12,180 bases of DNA from Planctomycetota bacterium (lineage in GTDB: Bacteria > Planctomycetota > UBA8742 > SKZP01 > JAIOTL01). The stretch is taken from positions 1 through 12,180 of the forward strand of contig JAIOTL010000151.1 in assembly GCA_021106775.1 (NCBI GenBank). Direction: 5' to 3'. The translations under genes were made by a program, and so were the position numbers. This document shows, one piece after another, positions 1 to 9,100 of this stretch. Below the pieces are notes generated by a model that saw only the letters and a program-made list of their open reading frames with translations, searched no databases and was not told the origin of the DNA. The stretch's first letter is position 1; each line of letters opens with the position of its first letter.

Positions 1-135
1 TCGACCTTCTTGTCCTCGACCTTCTTGTCCTCGACCTTCTTGTCCTCGACCTTCTTGTCCTCGACCTTCTTGTCCTCGACCTTCTTGTCCTCGACCTTCT
101 TGTCATCGACTTTCTTGTCATCAGCCTTCTTGTCG
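1..135 (-). repeat. 15-bp in-frame tandem repeat encoding the S1 tail
   Basis: Nine consecutive 15-bp units (plus strand tcgaccttcttgtcc) fill this stretch. The six units at 1-90 are identical. The unit at 91-105 has one change, 106-120 two, and 121-135 is more diverged; a further, barely recognisable unit may lie at 136-150. Read on the minus strand each unit encodes five residues, DDKKA or DDKKV near the domain side and EDKKV in the outer copies. The array is still perfect at base 1, so the copy number is unknown. Because the unit is a multiple of three, gain or loss of copies keeps the frame. Confidence 0.97.
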
Positions 136-1982
136 TCAACAGCTTTGACTGGTTTTTCTTCGATTCCATGTTCGCGTGCTGTTTTACTGTCTTCAATAGC
201 CTGAGCGAGAACACTTCCAAGACCTGAATTGTTATGGTTTTCTTCAGTTTTCTTTTCAGCAGCAACCGGACTGACTGCAGCAATTTCTTCAGTTGGAACA
301 ACGCTGTCATCACCTTCGAATTTTTGCTCGCCAATTGGAACCGACAATGCAAGACCGATTTTGCGTTCAGTTTCGTCAACTCTAATGACGCGAACAACAA
401 GCTTGTATCCTGGCTTAATAACCTTTTCAATGTCTTCAGACGATGAATTCTCGGTTAATCCCAGCTCGCTGATATGCAGAAGCCCTTCAAGACTCCGCTC
501 AAGTTCGATGAATACTCCAAAGTTCGCAATTTTTGAGATTGTTCCGCGGAAATGCGAGCCAACGAGGTATTTACTCGGAATATATTCGTCCCAAGGATCA
601 CCCATCATTTGCTTAAGACCGAGAGCAATTCTCTTTTTATCTTTGTCTATTGAAAGAACGATTGCTTCAATCGGCTCACCTTCGGTTACAACTTCCTTAG
701 GATGAGAAATCTTGCGTGTCCAACTCATGTCAGAAACATGCAGCAAGCCTTCCAAACCTTCTTCTATCTCGACAAATGCGCCGTAATTAGTAAGATGTTT
801 GATAGAACCCTTGACTTTTGCGTCTTTGGGGTATTTTTCCTCAACGATATCCCACGGATTAATCGATGCCTGTTTCATACCGAGAGAAATTTCCTGTTTA
901 TCGGCATTGACGCTCAAAACGATAACTTCGACCTCGTCGCCAACATTAACGACTTCTGCTGGGTTGGAGATTCGCTTTGACCAGCTCATTTCGCTAACAT
1001 GAACAAGCCCTTCAATTCCCTCGTCAAGTTTGACAAATGCGCCATAATTCATGACGTTGACGACAGTACCCTTTACTTTTTCGTTTTCCGGGAAGCGTTC
1101 TTCTATGTTTTCCCAAGGTGATGCAGTTTTATGCTTGAGTGAAAGTGCGATTCTTTCACGATCACGATCGATTGACAGGATGAAAACCTCGATTTTCTGG
1201 TCAACCTGAAGCATTTCGGACGGATGGGTGATTCTTCCCCAGCTCATGTCCGTGATATGTAGCAGACCGTCGATTCCACCAAGGTCAACAAATGCTCCGA
1301 AATCAGCAATGTTTTTCACGATACCGTCGCGAATCTCGCCTTGGGTTATTTCGGAAAGTAATGCTTTCTTCATCTTTTCGCGCATTTTTTCGATAAGCCG
1401 TCTGCGTGAAACAACAATGTTCATACGTTCTTCGTCAATCTTAATAATCTCGCAGGTGAGCTCCTGTGCGATATATTCGCTGATGTCTTTCGTTCTACGA
1501 ATGCTGACTTGTGAGGCTGGTAAAAACACAGGAATACCAATGTCAACAAGGAGACCGCCTTTGATTTTCTTGAGAACAAAACCGGTAACTTCGTCGCCTT
1601 CTTTGTATTTATTGATAATTGTTTCCCAGTTGCGAAGTCTCTCTGCTCTTTTACGTGATAAGATGACAACACCGGTTTGATCGTTGAAATCTTCGATGAT
1701 AACTTCAATATTTTGTCCGACTTTGTAAGGATCGATTTCGCCATCCTCGAATTCTTCTGCGAATATGACTCCTTCTGATTTATAGCCTATGTCGACTGAA
1801 ATTTCATCCTTAGTTATTGAAATGATTCTGCCTTTGAGAATTTCATCGATTTTGTAGCTTTTGATTTTCTCTTCGGCGTTCTTGAAAAGCTCACCTTTAT
1901 TGAATATCGCATCAACTTTTTTTTCCAGCTCGTCTTTTGGTATATCGTACTTTTTGATAATGGGTTTAACTACTTTGGGCAT
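1..1982 (-). CDS. rpsA: 30S ribosomal protein S1 (bS1), 3' end beyond the window
   Basis: Ribosomal protein S1 binds mRNA on the 30S subunit and helps initiation on structured or weak leaders. The frame is open for 660 codons from the ATG at 1982 to the left edge, with no stop. Six S1 (OB-fold) domains are visible at about residues 45-110, 128-195, 213-283, 300-368, 386-460 and 473-547. Domains 3-6 carry the typical G-x-V/I-x-x-I/L/M-x-x-F/Y-G-A/V-F-V/I core followed by EGLLHVSDMSW-like ends; domains 1 and 2 are divergent, as in other six-domain S1 proteins. After about residue 548 comes an acidic linker, a short segment GLGSVLAQAIEDS, and then a repetitive tail of (D/E)DKKV units. E. coli S1 is about 557 residues, so the tail is an extension of over 100 residues. 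The start is supported by AGGGAG five bases upstream. Identification is firm; the C-terminus is not seen. Confidence 0.96.
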   Translation of the reverse strand, partial: MPKVVKPIIKKYDIPKDELEKKVDAIFNKGELFKNAEEKIKSYKIDEILKGRIISITKDEISVDIGYKSEGVIFAEEFEDGEIDPYKVGQNIEVIIEDFNDQTGVVILSRKRAERLRNWETIINKYKEGDEVTGFVLKKIKGGLLVDIGIPVFLPASQVSIRRTKDISEYIAQELTCEIIKIDEERMNIVVSRRRLIEKMREKMKKALLSEITQGEIRDGIVKNIADFGAFVDLGGIDGLLHITDMSWGRITHPSEMLQVDQKIEVFILSIDRDRERIALSLKHKTASPWENIEERFPENEKVKGTVVNVMNYGAFVKLDEGIEGLVHVSEMSWSKRISNPAEVVNVGDEVEVIVLSVNADKQEISLGMKQASINPWDIVEEKYPKDAKVKGSIKHLTNYGAFVEIEEGLEGLLHVSDMSWTRKISHPKEVVTEGEPIEAIVLSIDKDKKRIALGLKQMMGDPWDEYIPSKYLVGSHFRGTISKIANFGVFIELERSLEGLLHISELGLTENSSSEDIEKVIKPGYKLVVRVIRVDETERKIGLALSVPIGEQKFEGDDSVVPTEEIAAVSPVAAEKKTEENHNNSGLGSVLAQAIEDSKTAREHGIEEKPVKAVDDKKADDKKVDDKKVEDKKVEDKKVEDKKVEDKKVEDKKVEDKKV

Positions 1983-1987
1983 TATAA

Positions 1988-1993
1988 CTCCCT
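1988..1993 (-). promoter_or_regulatory. Shine-Dalgarno sequence of rpsA
   Basis: AGGGAG lies five bases upstream of the ATG at 1982-1980 on the minus strand, fixing the rpsA start. The protein start MPKVVKPIIKKYDIP is a plausible S1 N-terminus. Confidence 0.75.
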
Positions 1994-2063
1994 GAAAATA
2001 ACGGGTTAGAGTATCGAAAAGGCAGTTTCCCACTATGGAAAACTATCACCTGAAAAACTTAGA

Positions 2064-2090
2064 ATTCTATCAACATTATTGAAATATCAA
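2064..2090 (-). promoter_or_regulatory. candidate rpsA promoter
   Basis: On the minus strand TTGATA (2085-2090) is followed after 15 bases by TAGAAT (2064-2069), giving a leader of about 75 nt before the rpsA start. The spacing is short for a sigma-70 type promoter, so this is a weak call. A perfect TTGACA at 2131-2136 lies further upstream, but only a poor ACCAAT sits at the matching -10 position. Confidence 0.3.
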
Positions 2091-2165
2091 ACAATTTTCA
2101 GCCAGTAATTGGTAAAAATTGCCATTTTTTTGTCAATTTTGCTGAATTGCCAATGATTGACCATG

Positions 2166-2195
2166 AAAAAGTCATTTTACATAAAATTAAACTTT
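2166..2195 (-). terminator. weak AT-rich hairpin downstream of lipoprotein A
   Basis: On the minus strand, about 50 bases after the stop of lipoprotein A, AAAGT (2191-2195) can pair with ACTTT (2168-2172) around an inner ATTTT/AAAAT stem with a four-base loop. ACTTT runs into a short T tract. The stem is almost entirely A/T and interrupted, so an intrinsic terminator is possible but not convincing. Confidence 0.3.
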
Positions 2196-2243
2196 ATCAT
2201 CAAATAGATAGGTCATATTTTTATTGACATTTAGAAGTAAAAC

Positions 2244-5200
2244 TTATTGTCCAGGATTTAATGAACCCTGGTCCGCAGTTCTCCTTCGAGAGCGCCAATC
2301 GTCAGCATTATTGAAATCCACTGTTCTACGTCTATACCAGTTCAAATCGGTTGAGTATGATGCAACAAGCAGACCTGACCAGCTCAAATCGCTTGGTTTG
2401 TGATTAGGCACAACAACGTTGAATCGCATGTAATCCACTCCGATTGAGCTATAACTCAATGGATATTGAAATATTATTTCACCGGGTGAATAAATACTCG
2501 TCCAGACAATGTTGAACGAAGTCTTAAACCTTGCATATCCTGGTCCGTAATAATCGTATAGAAGGAATATTTCTCCGGGATAAATGATTGTAAATTCAGG
2601 GAATTCGTAAGTTCCTTGAATATTACCGTTGGCATATGCGGTCATTTGCCACTTTCCGATATACACAGGATAACTTTCAGTATTGTAAAACTCGATATAA
2701 TCACGCGGATTCGTTGTGTCAATTTCGTTAATCATTAGTTTTGGTGTGCCGGAAACGGTTTTAAAGTACCATATCGGACTTGTTGTAGAGCCGTGTGAGT
2801 TGTATGCGACTACTTTCCAATAAAATGTTCTGCCTGCAACAAGTGATGCGTTGATGCTTTTTGATGCTATACCGTTGCCGATTCTATAATTCGGTGGATA
2901 GGTGTCACTTAAGTAAACATCATAAGTTATACCTTCGTCGCATTCCCATTTGAGCTTGAATGAGCCGGAAATTACCGGAACACTAATATCATTTACAACA
3001 GGTACAGGATTTCTCGGACAATCTGGTCCAATATCTTCAAAAATACTGACGCTATCCACGTAATATCCAGGTGCAACGGATCTATTATCTGAATAGAAAT
3101 GCCATAGCAATCTAACCTGAGATTCACCTGCATAATTTGTTAAATCGAATGTTACAGGCATCCAACCTGTTGAACTCCAGTTACCAGACCAAGCATCTAC
3201 CTGGGTAGTCGAAGTGTAAACAACTGAATTATACGAAGGAGTTGGCGAAGAAAGCTGAGTCCATGTTCCGCCGTCGTCAGTGCTAATTTCAACCCATCCG
3301 CCGTCGTAACTCCACTGCGTATGCAACCACATGTAAAACCTGAGAATTGGATAAGTTGCATTGCTAAGGTCGATTCTGGGTGAAACTAGGACACAATTTT
3401 GATTTGACCGGTAATTGCTTGCAATCCTTGTACCGTAGCATCTTATGCCATTTTGTGCTGAGCTTGGACCCACATTTTGTGGTCTTCCCCATTCCCAGTC
3501 ACTATAAGTTGTCGCCCACCAATTGTACGGAGGTGAATTACCTTCAAAACTCTCATTTATATAATATGAATATTGCTTGCCTCTGCCTGTCATGGTGATT
3601 CTTCGAGGTGAAATCACAGAAGTGTGAGTAATATTCAGATTGCAGTTTTGATATCCAGAATCACTGGGTGAAAATTGAACTTTAACAATTGAAATCCTTT
3701 CAGGACTAAGAAGTATCGGCAGCTGGTCATGGTCAATGTCATAATGACTGTAATTTGATATTGTAATATTTGTAACAGTAAGACTCGCATTCCCTGTATT
3801 CTGTAAATAGAAGGTAACTTCAGTTGTTTCACCAACGAATTGTTCACCGAAGTTGTAAGTCGAAGTATTCGGAACTATCGATAAATATGCACCTGTACCA
3901 GAGCCAGTCATTACGCCATTAAATGGTGAGCCATAAGCGTTATGTTCTATGTGCAAAGTTGCATTGCACGTGCCGAATGCTTGTGGTGCGAACATCACGC
4001 GAATAGTTCTTGTGCTGCCTACTGGAACAGTTGCACTTCCGCCTGATAATCCGCCAGAAGTTATTGAATAGCTGTTTGTAGCATCATTTAAGATATCAAT
4101 GTCGGTGATTGTCAATTCGGCGTTACCATTGTTTCTTACAATGAAATTACCTGATTTGTTTGAAGTCAGATTAACTGTGCCGAAATCGTATCTTTCAGGG
4201 CTGATTGAGAACGTTGGCATCGCGATTCCGAATGCTTGCAGATCAGATGAAAGCTGTCCACCCAGATACGTAACTTTCAACAAACCTTGAAGCGCACCAA
4301 TGTTTTTCGGGCTGCATGTTACGGTTAAATTAAAAGAACCGCCAGCAGGTGCAACTGCCCAACTGCCAGAACCTGTTGGTGAAACAGCAAAACTTGTTTC
4401 GTCTGGACCGTCAATATCAATATCGTTTATCGTAATCGTATTGGAAGTTGCATTGACAACCTGGAAAATGAAAAACTCAGCAGGCGTTACGTTAACCCCG
4501 ACATTGCCGAAATTGTGAATAGTAGGTGTTAGCGAAATAGTTGCAGCCAATCCGCTGAGATTGCCCTGAAATGGAGAACCGTCAGCATTATGATCGATTC
4601 TGAGTATTCCGTTTTTCATTCCCAGACTTTGAGGATGAAATCTTATTTCTACAAATGCCGTTGTTCCCGGGTTAAGAGACGTACCGGAATTACCTGTAAG
4701 AATCGTAAAATTACCCTCGGAATCATTTTGAATTTGAACAGTGTTGAGAAGCAGAACTCCTGAGCCGGTATTCGTAATTTTGAATTTGAAAGTTTTTACG
4801 ACATTAACTTCAATTGTGCCAAAATAATAATCAGTTGGGTCAATAATGAAAGTTGGTACTGCAATGCCGATACCAGTAAGATCTGAAATTAATGTGCCAT
4901 TTGTATGAACTACTTGTAATTGAGCGTTTTTTACACCTGCGGATTTTGGATTGAATGTAACTTCAATTGTATATATTCCGCCGTTTGCACCAACCACCCA
5001 ACTGCCAGAACCTGATGGATCAGTTTTAAATGTCTGAGAATTTCCGACGATATTGATGCCGGTGATTGTAATTGAGGACGAAAACGGGTTGGAGACGGTA
5101 TAAGTGAAAGGTTTTGAATTTAAATTAACTTCGACTTCCCCGAAATCGTGCGATTTTGGAGACAAACTTACCTCGGTTGAGCCAAAAGCGATTAAATTTC

Positions 5201-5906
5201 CATCGAAAGGCGAATTTGGGGCATTATGTATTATTCTAAGTTTTGCGGTTCTGCTCCCTTCTTCAGTCGAATAAAATTCAATTCTGAATTCATGCGTTTG
5301 TTCAGGACCAACTGTAATATCAAAGCCGATTGTACCACCTTCGGTTACCGAGAAATTATCTTTGGTATCGTTGTAAATTTCAATTGATGAAATGGAAAGG
5401 TCGATATTACCAATATTTGTTATTGTAAATGTGGTTTCAACACGAGCTCTTATTGCAACGTTTCCGAAATCATATGAACCTGGACTGATTTCGAATCCTG
5501 ATGCCGAAATTGCATTGCCTTGAAGCTGACAATTGATTATACCACCTGTTGTGTTGTATTCGATGTGCATATACGCACTTCTTTGACCTTCGCGCATGGG
5601 TGTGAATTCAACGGTGATTATATATTCTGCTCCGCTAGCGATATTGGCAGGGGTTACATCTCCTGCAACAATATCGAAATCATTGATATTATCACCGCGT
5701 AATTCAATAATTGAAATGAGTGCATTATTCGAAAGATTATTACTAAGTTTAAAATCGATTCGAACGGTTTTTCCGATATTAACGTCGCCGTAATTGTATG
5801 AAAATGGAGTGATTCTCAATCCACCCATTGTCGGATTGATGCGAATTGTACATCCACAATACATGCATATTGTAAGCACAATAGCTATTAATACGAATCT
5901 TCTCAT
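2244..5906 (-). CDS. giant repeat lipoprotein A (ASH/choice-of-anchor-D repeats, MAM-like, FN3-like, lamin-tail domain)
   Basis: A predicted secreted lipoprotein of unknown function, about 1220 residues from the chosen start. The signal peptide MRRFVLIAIVLTICMYCGC ends in a lipobox-like YCGC with Cys19; Tyr at -3 is unusual. Seven Ig-like repeats follow, with DFG/NYG/YFG motifs near residues 37, 145, 253, 360, 464, 573 and 684, a spacing of about 108. Then come an InhA/MAM-like domain (about 784-960, with DWEWGRP and SPRIDLSN), an FN3-like domain (about 973-1050, YDVYLSDTYPP and FYWKVVAYN) and a lamin-tail domain (about 1056-1200, LMINEIDTTNPRDYIEFYN), ending in NPGQ. No T9SS sorting domain is seen. 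It is a tandem paralogue of the gene upstream, lacking one repeat. The ATG at 5918 would add MRLV; I prefer 5906 because GAGG lies six bases upstream and Cys then falls at 19, as in the paralogue. Ligand binding or a structural role at the cell surface is inference. Confidence 0.93.
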   Translation of the reverse strand: MRRFVLIAIVLTICMYCGCTIRINPTMGGLRITPFSYNYGDVNIGKTVRIDFKLSNNLSNNALISIIELRGDNINDFDIVAGDVTPANIASGAEYIITVEFTPMREGQRSAYMHIEYNTTGGIINCQLQGNAISASGFEISPGSYDFGNVAIRARVETTFTITNIGNIDLSISSIEIYNDTKDNFSVTEGGTIGFDITVGPEQTHEFRIEFYSTEEGSRTAKLRIIHNAPNSPFDGNLIAFGSTEVSLSPKSHDFGEVEVNLNSKPFTYTVSNPFSSSITITGINIVGNSQTFKTDPSGSGSWVVGANGGIYTIEVTFNPKSAGVKNAQLQVVHTNGTLISDLTGIGIAVPTFIIDPTDYYFGTIEVNVVKTFKFKITNTGSGVLLLNTVQIQNDSEGNFTILTGNSGTSLNPGTTAFVEIRFHPQSLGMKNGILRIDHNADGSPFQGNLSGLAATISLTPTIHNFGNVGVNVTPAEFFIFQVVNATSNTITINDIDIDGPDETSFAVSPTGSGSWAVAPAGGSFNLTVTCSPKNIGALQGLLKVTYLGGQLSSDLQAFGIAMPTFSISPERYDFGTVNLTSNKSGNFIVRNNGNAELTITDIDILNDATNSYSITSGGLSGGSATVPVGSTRTIRVMFAPQAFGTCNATLHIEHNAYGSPFNGVMTGSGTGAYLSIVPNTSTYNFGEQFVGETTEVTFYLQNTGNASLTVTNITISNYSHYDIDHDQLPILLSPERISIVKVQFSPSDSGYQNCNLNITHTSVISPRRITMTGRGKQYSYYINESFEGNSPPYNWWATTYSDWEWGRPQNVGPSSAQNGIRCYGTRIASNYRSNQNCVLVSPRIDLSNATYPILRFYMWLHTQWSYDGGWVEISTDDGGTWTQLSSPTPSYNSVVYTSTTQVDAWSGNWSSTGWMPVTFDLTNYAGESQVRLLWHFYSDNRSVAPGYYVDSVSIFEDIGPDCPRNPVPVVNDISVPVISGSFKLKWECDEGITYDVYLSDTYPPNYRIGNGIASKSINASLVAGRTFYWKVVAYNSHGSTTSPIWYFKTVSGTPKLMINEIDTTNPRDYIEFYNTESYPVYIGKWQMTAYANGNIQGTYEFPEFTIIYPGEIFLLYDYYGPGYARFKTSFNIVWTSIYSPGEIIFQYPLSYSSIGVDYMRFNVVVPNHKPSDLSWSGLLVASYSTDLNWYRRRTVDFNNADDWRSRRRTADQGSLNPGQ

Positions 5907-5912
5907 TACTAA

Positions 5913-5916
5913 CCTC
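5913..5916 (-). promoter_or_regulatory. Shine-Dalgarno sequence deciding the start of lipoprotein A
   Basis: GAGG on the minus strand ends six bases before the ATG at 5906-5904. Its first base is the last base of the alternative upstream ATG (5918-5916). That upstream ATG is preceded only by A/T sequence, so the downstream start is favoured. Confidence 0.6.
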
Positions 5917-5958
5917 ATATTTAATTAATCTGTTTACATACGTTTAGAAATATTAACA

Positions 5959-5988
5959 GTTATAAGTTTATTAAATAATCTTATTGAA
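5959..5988 (-). promoter_or_regulatory. candidate promoter of lipoprotein A
   Basis: On the minus strand TTCAAT (5983-5988), 18 bases, then TATAAC (5959-5964), about 50 bases before the start codon. The same weak -35 TTCAAT precedes the TATAAT found upstream of the NYN gene (spacer 17). If real, lipoprotein A has its own promoter and need not depend on read-through from its paralogue. The region is AT-rich, so chance matches are common. Confidence 0.3.
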
Positions 5989-6072
5989 GAAATTGGTACA
6001 AAATTGGTTATATTTTGCATGATTCCGAGATATTTTCTGTAAACTTCTATAATCCACGCAAATACAATGCAA

Positions 6073-6111
6073 GGAAGTTCATCTGGATTTGAAAATGTCA
6101 GACGAACCTCC
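6073..6111 (-). terminator. 13-bp-stem hairpin downstream of lipoprotein B
   Basis: About 25 bases after the stop codon, the minus strand reads GGAGGTTCGTCTG, a 13-base loop, then CAGATGAACTTCC. All 13 positions can pair in RNA, two of them as G-U wobbles (in RNA from the plus strand those two would be A-C mismatches). No U-tract follows, so it is not a classical intrinsic terminator. A 3'-end stabilising or processing hairpin, or a partial barrier between the two lipoprotein genes, fits as well. Confidence 0.5.
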
Positions 6112-6135
6112 ATTATATTTCAATTACAGTATTTA

Positions 6136-9100
6136 TTATTGCCCAGGATTTTTCACACCTTTGTCAGGTGAAACACCACGGACACGCCAATCAGCAGAAC
6201 TGTCAGTATCGGTAGATGTATTTCGGTACCAACTGCTCAGTCCTGTGTTGTTTGATGTTAATGTGCCGGACCAGCTTAAATCTGCAGGTTTATGATTATA
6301 AAGTGTATTGAACTTCATGTAATCAACTCCCTTTGAGTTGTAAGCTGCTGGATATTGCAGAATAACTTCACCTGGTGAGGTTGCATTAGCCCATTCGATG
6401 TTGAAATTGGTTCGATAAACAATGTTTGTCGCTGCCTGATTGTCATTTACGACAACAAGTTGGTATGGTTGAAGCACCGTTCCTATTGGAAATGTGAATA
6501 CTCCATCGGGGTAATTATTGTTGTCAGCATAGATAGTAAGTTGCCAACCTCCAATATAAACAGGTGCATTTGCCGAGTTGAAAATTTCCACCCAATCAAC
6601 GCTGCTCCTTGTATCACATTCGTTAATCAATACATCTGGGACAGCGGCAACTGTTTCGAAGTACCACACCTGACTAGTCCTAATAACGCTATTTGGGTGG
6701 TTTGCAACAACTTTCCAGAAGTATTTTCTGCCTGCAGTAACAGTAGCATTATAAGATTTACTTGAAATCGCATTTGCGACCTTGCTTGTTGGTGGATATG
6801 TCTGGCTTAAGAAAACATCGTAGGTATTTGCGCCATCGGCATCCCATTGTAACGTAAATGTGTTAGTTGTTGGTATAACGTTTATGTCGTTGTCATATGG
6901 TACAGGAGTATTTGGATAAGGAATTGCAGTATCTTCAACTTTAACAGTGTCGATGTACCAGCCTGAAGTTTGCCAGTTGCGGTTTGAGTAGAAATACCAT
7001 GCGATTTGAACTTGACTTTGACCCGCAGCAGCAGAAAGATCGATTGTTACCAATTCCCATCCTCTTCTACTACCGCTGTAAGCACTGCCGCCATTAACAT
7101 AAGCATTATAAGAGGGTGAAGGACTTAAGTTTCTGCTCCATGTATTTCCACCATCAGTACTATATTCGACCCAGCCGCCATCACTACTGTAACAATAAGT
7201 GTACATGTAGAATGATAGTGTTGGAGATTGAGCATTCGACAAATCGATAATTGGTGAAACGATGAAGCAATTTTGATATGCATGATAATTTCCATTAATA
7301 TTTGTGCCGAAACAGTAAGCACCGCTGTGAGCACGGCTTGGACCTGTATTTATCGGTCTTCCCCATTCCCAGTCACCTGAGTAACCCCATGTACTTGGAT
7401 TGCCTGAGTCGAAGTTCTCGTTAATCTCACCAGGTGCAGCCAAGCCAACTCCTGTTATTGAAATTGTATGTGGTGGATTTACAGAGTTATGTGTGATTGT
7501 GAGAGTTGATGCTCTATTACCAGTAGAAACAGGTGTGAATACAAGTTTGAAGATTGCAATTGTATTGCCCGCAGGTATATTGACAGGTGCGGAAACATCA
7601 ATAATCGTATAATCTCTCGAATTGCTCAGTGCAAATGAACTCATTGTAAGTGTTTGGTCACCACCATTTTTAATGTAAAAGAGTTTTTCTTTACTCTTAC
7701 CGACATAAGAATCACCAAATGCATACGCTGATACATCTGGAACAAGTATGAAATCAGGACCGTTCGCATTACCGGTGAGTGAAACATCAAGTGGTGAAGT
7801 TGGGCTTCCTGTGCCGTTATGAACGATTCGAAGTGTAGCAACTTGATTTCCAAATGCTTGCGGTTCGAATTTAATGCGTATTGTGTGACTGCCTGTTGTT
7901 ACGTTAATACTTGAGCCACCACCTGAGACAATTACGTAATCTCCCCCGGAATTGTTCACAAGTGAAATTGTAGTTAAAACCAATGTTCCGGTTCCAGAAT
8001 TGGTAATAACGAAGTTCTGGTAGGCATCTGAACCAAGTCTAACGTTTCCGAAATCCTTGGAAGTGGGAGTTATGTTTAGAACCGGATTTTCAATTCCCTC
8101 AGCATTGACATTCGAGTAGAGTGAACCGAGATTGTAAACAACGGTCAAAGTTGCTGTGATTACACCGGTTGTTGTGGGTGTACAAGTTACATTAAACTGA
8201 TATGTTCCGCCGTTGCCAGTAACAACCTGGTTAATCGTACCTGAAGGTACAGAGTTAAAGCGTGCTGCATCAGGACCTGTGAAACTTATATTGGAAATTG
8301 TTATATTGCTTGCAGTTGAGTTTGTGACAATAAAGGTTTGCGGACTAGAAGTTGTACCGACTTCAACATTGCCGAAATTCCAGTTTCCTGGTGAAAGCGC
8401 AACATTAGAACCTTCACCGGTGAGGCTTATTGATGCTGGTGAACCTGGCGCATTGTGCACAATTCTCATTGTCGAGGATTTATTACCGTTGGTCTGAGGC
8501 ATGAAAGTTACTCTAATTTTATGTGTTGCCCCAGGCTGAACGTCTGACCCGCTACCACCACTCGAAATTTCGAAGTTGCCTTCTGAATTGTTAAGCAGCT
8601 CGACAGTTATCAAACTTAGAACGCCTGTTCCGTTATTAGTTACTGTAAACTCAAATGATTCGTTTGTTCCTGTAATGACTGAACCGAAATTGTAAGCGCT
8701 TGGTGGATCAATCTCAAATGAAGGCACCTCAATTCCAGTTCCGCTCAGTGTTGCAAAGTAAACATTGCCTGCAGTAACGTTTAGTGTTGCATTATGCTGA
8801 CCTGGTTTTGTTGGAGTGAAAGTAACACTAATTTGCAGAGTGCCACCTTCTGAATCAACAGTCCAAACTCCAGCACCAGTTGGGTCTGAAGTGAATGCTG
8901 AAGCATCAGCACCTGTGATTGCAATGTTAGTTACATCGATTGCAATTAGATTCGGATTTGTGAACGTAAATGTAAATGGTGCAGAAGGTTCACCAATATG
9001 TATTGAGCCGAAATCGTGATTGTCAGGGGAAATTGTCGGTATATCAGAACCTGAACCGGAAAGGTCACCCAGAAGAGGTGAACCATCACCGAGGAAACTA

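Noticed and set aside
1..135. CRISPR array or short satellite
   Set aside because: Units are 15 bp, contiguous, without spacers, in frame within rpsA.
10..204. Plus-strand open frame rich in SSTFL repeats
   Set aside because: It is the complement of the rpsA repeat tail; a 15-bp repeat without stops gives open frames on both strands.
229..1680. Several plus-strand open frames up to 158 codons
   Set aside because: All overlap the six S1 domains on the minus strand and show no family resemblance.
2101..2152. AATTGCCA repeats and ATTGG/CCAAT pairing upstream of rpsA as an S1 autoregulatory structure
   Set aside because: It lies upstream of the likely promoter, the pairing is short, and no known S1 leader motif could be recognised.
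5991..6010. Repeated AAATTGGT as an operator
   Set aside because: Short, A/T-rich, not palindromic; similar words occur by chance in the other spacers.
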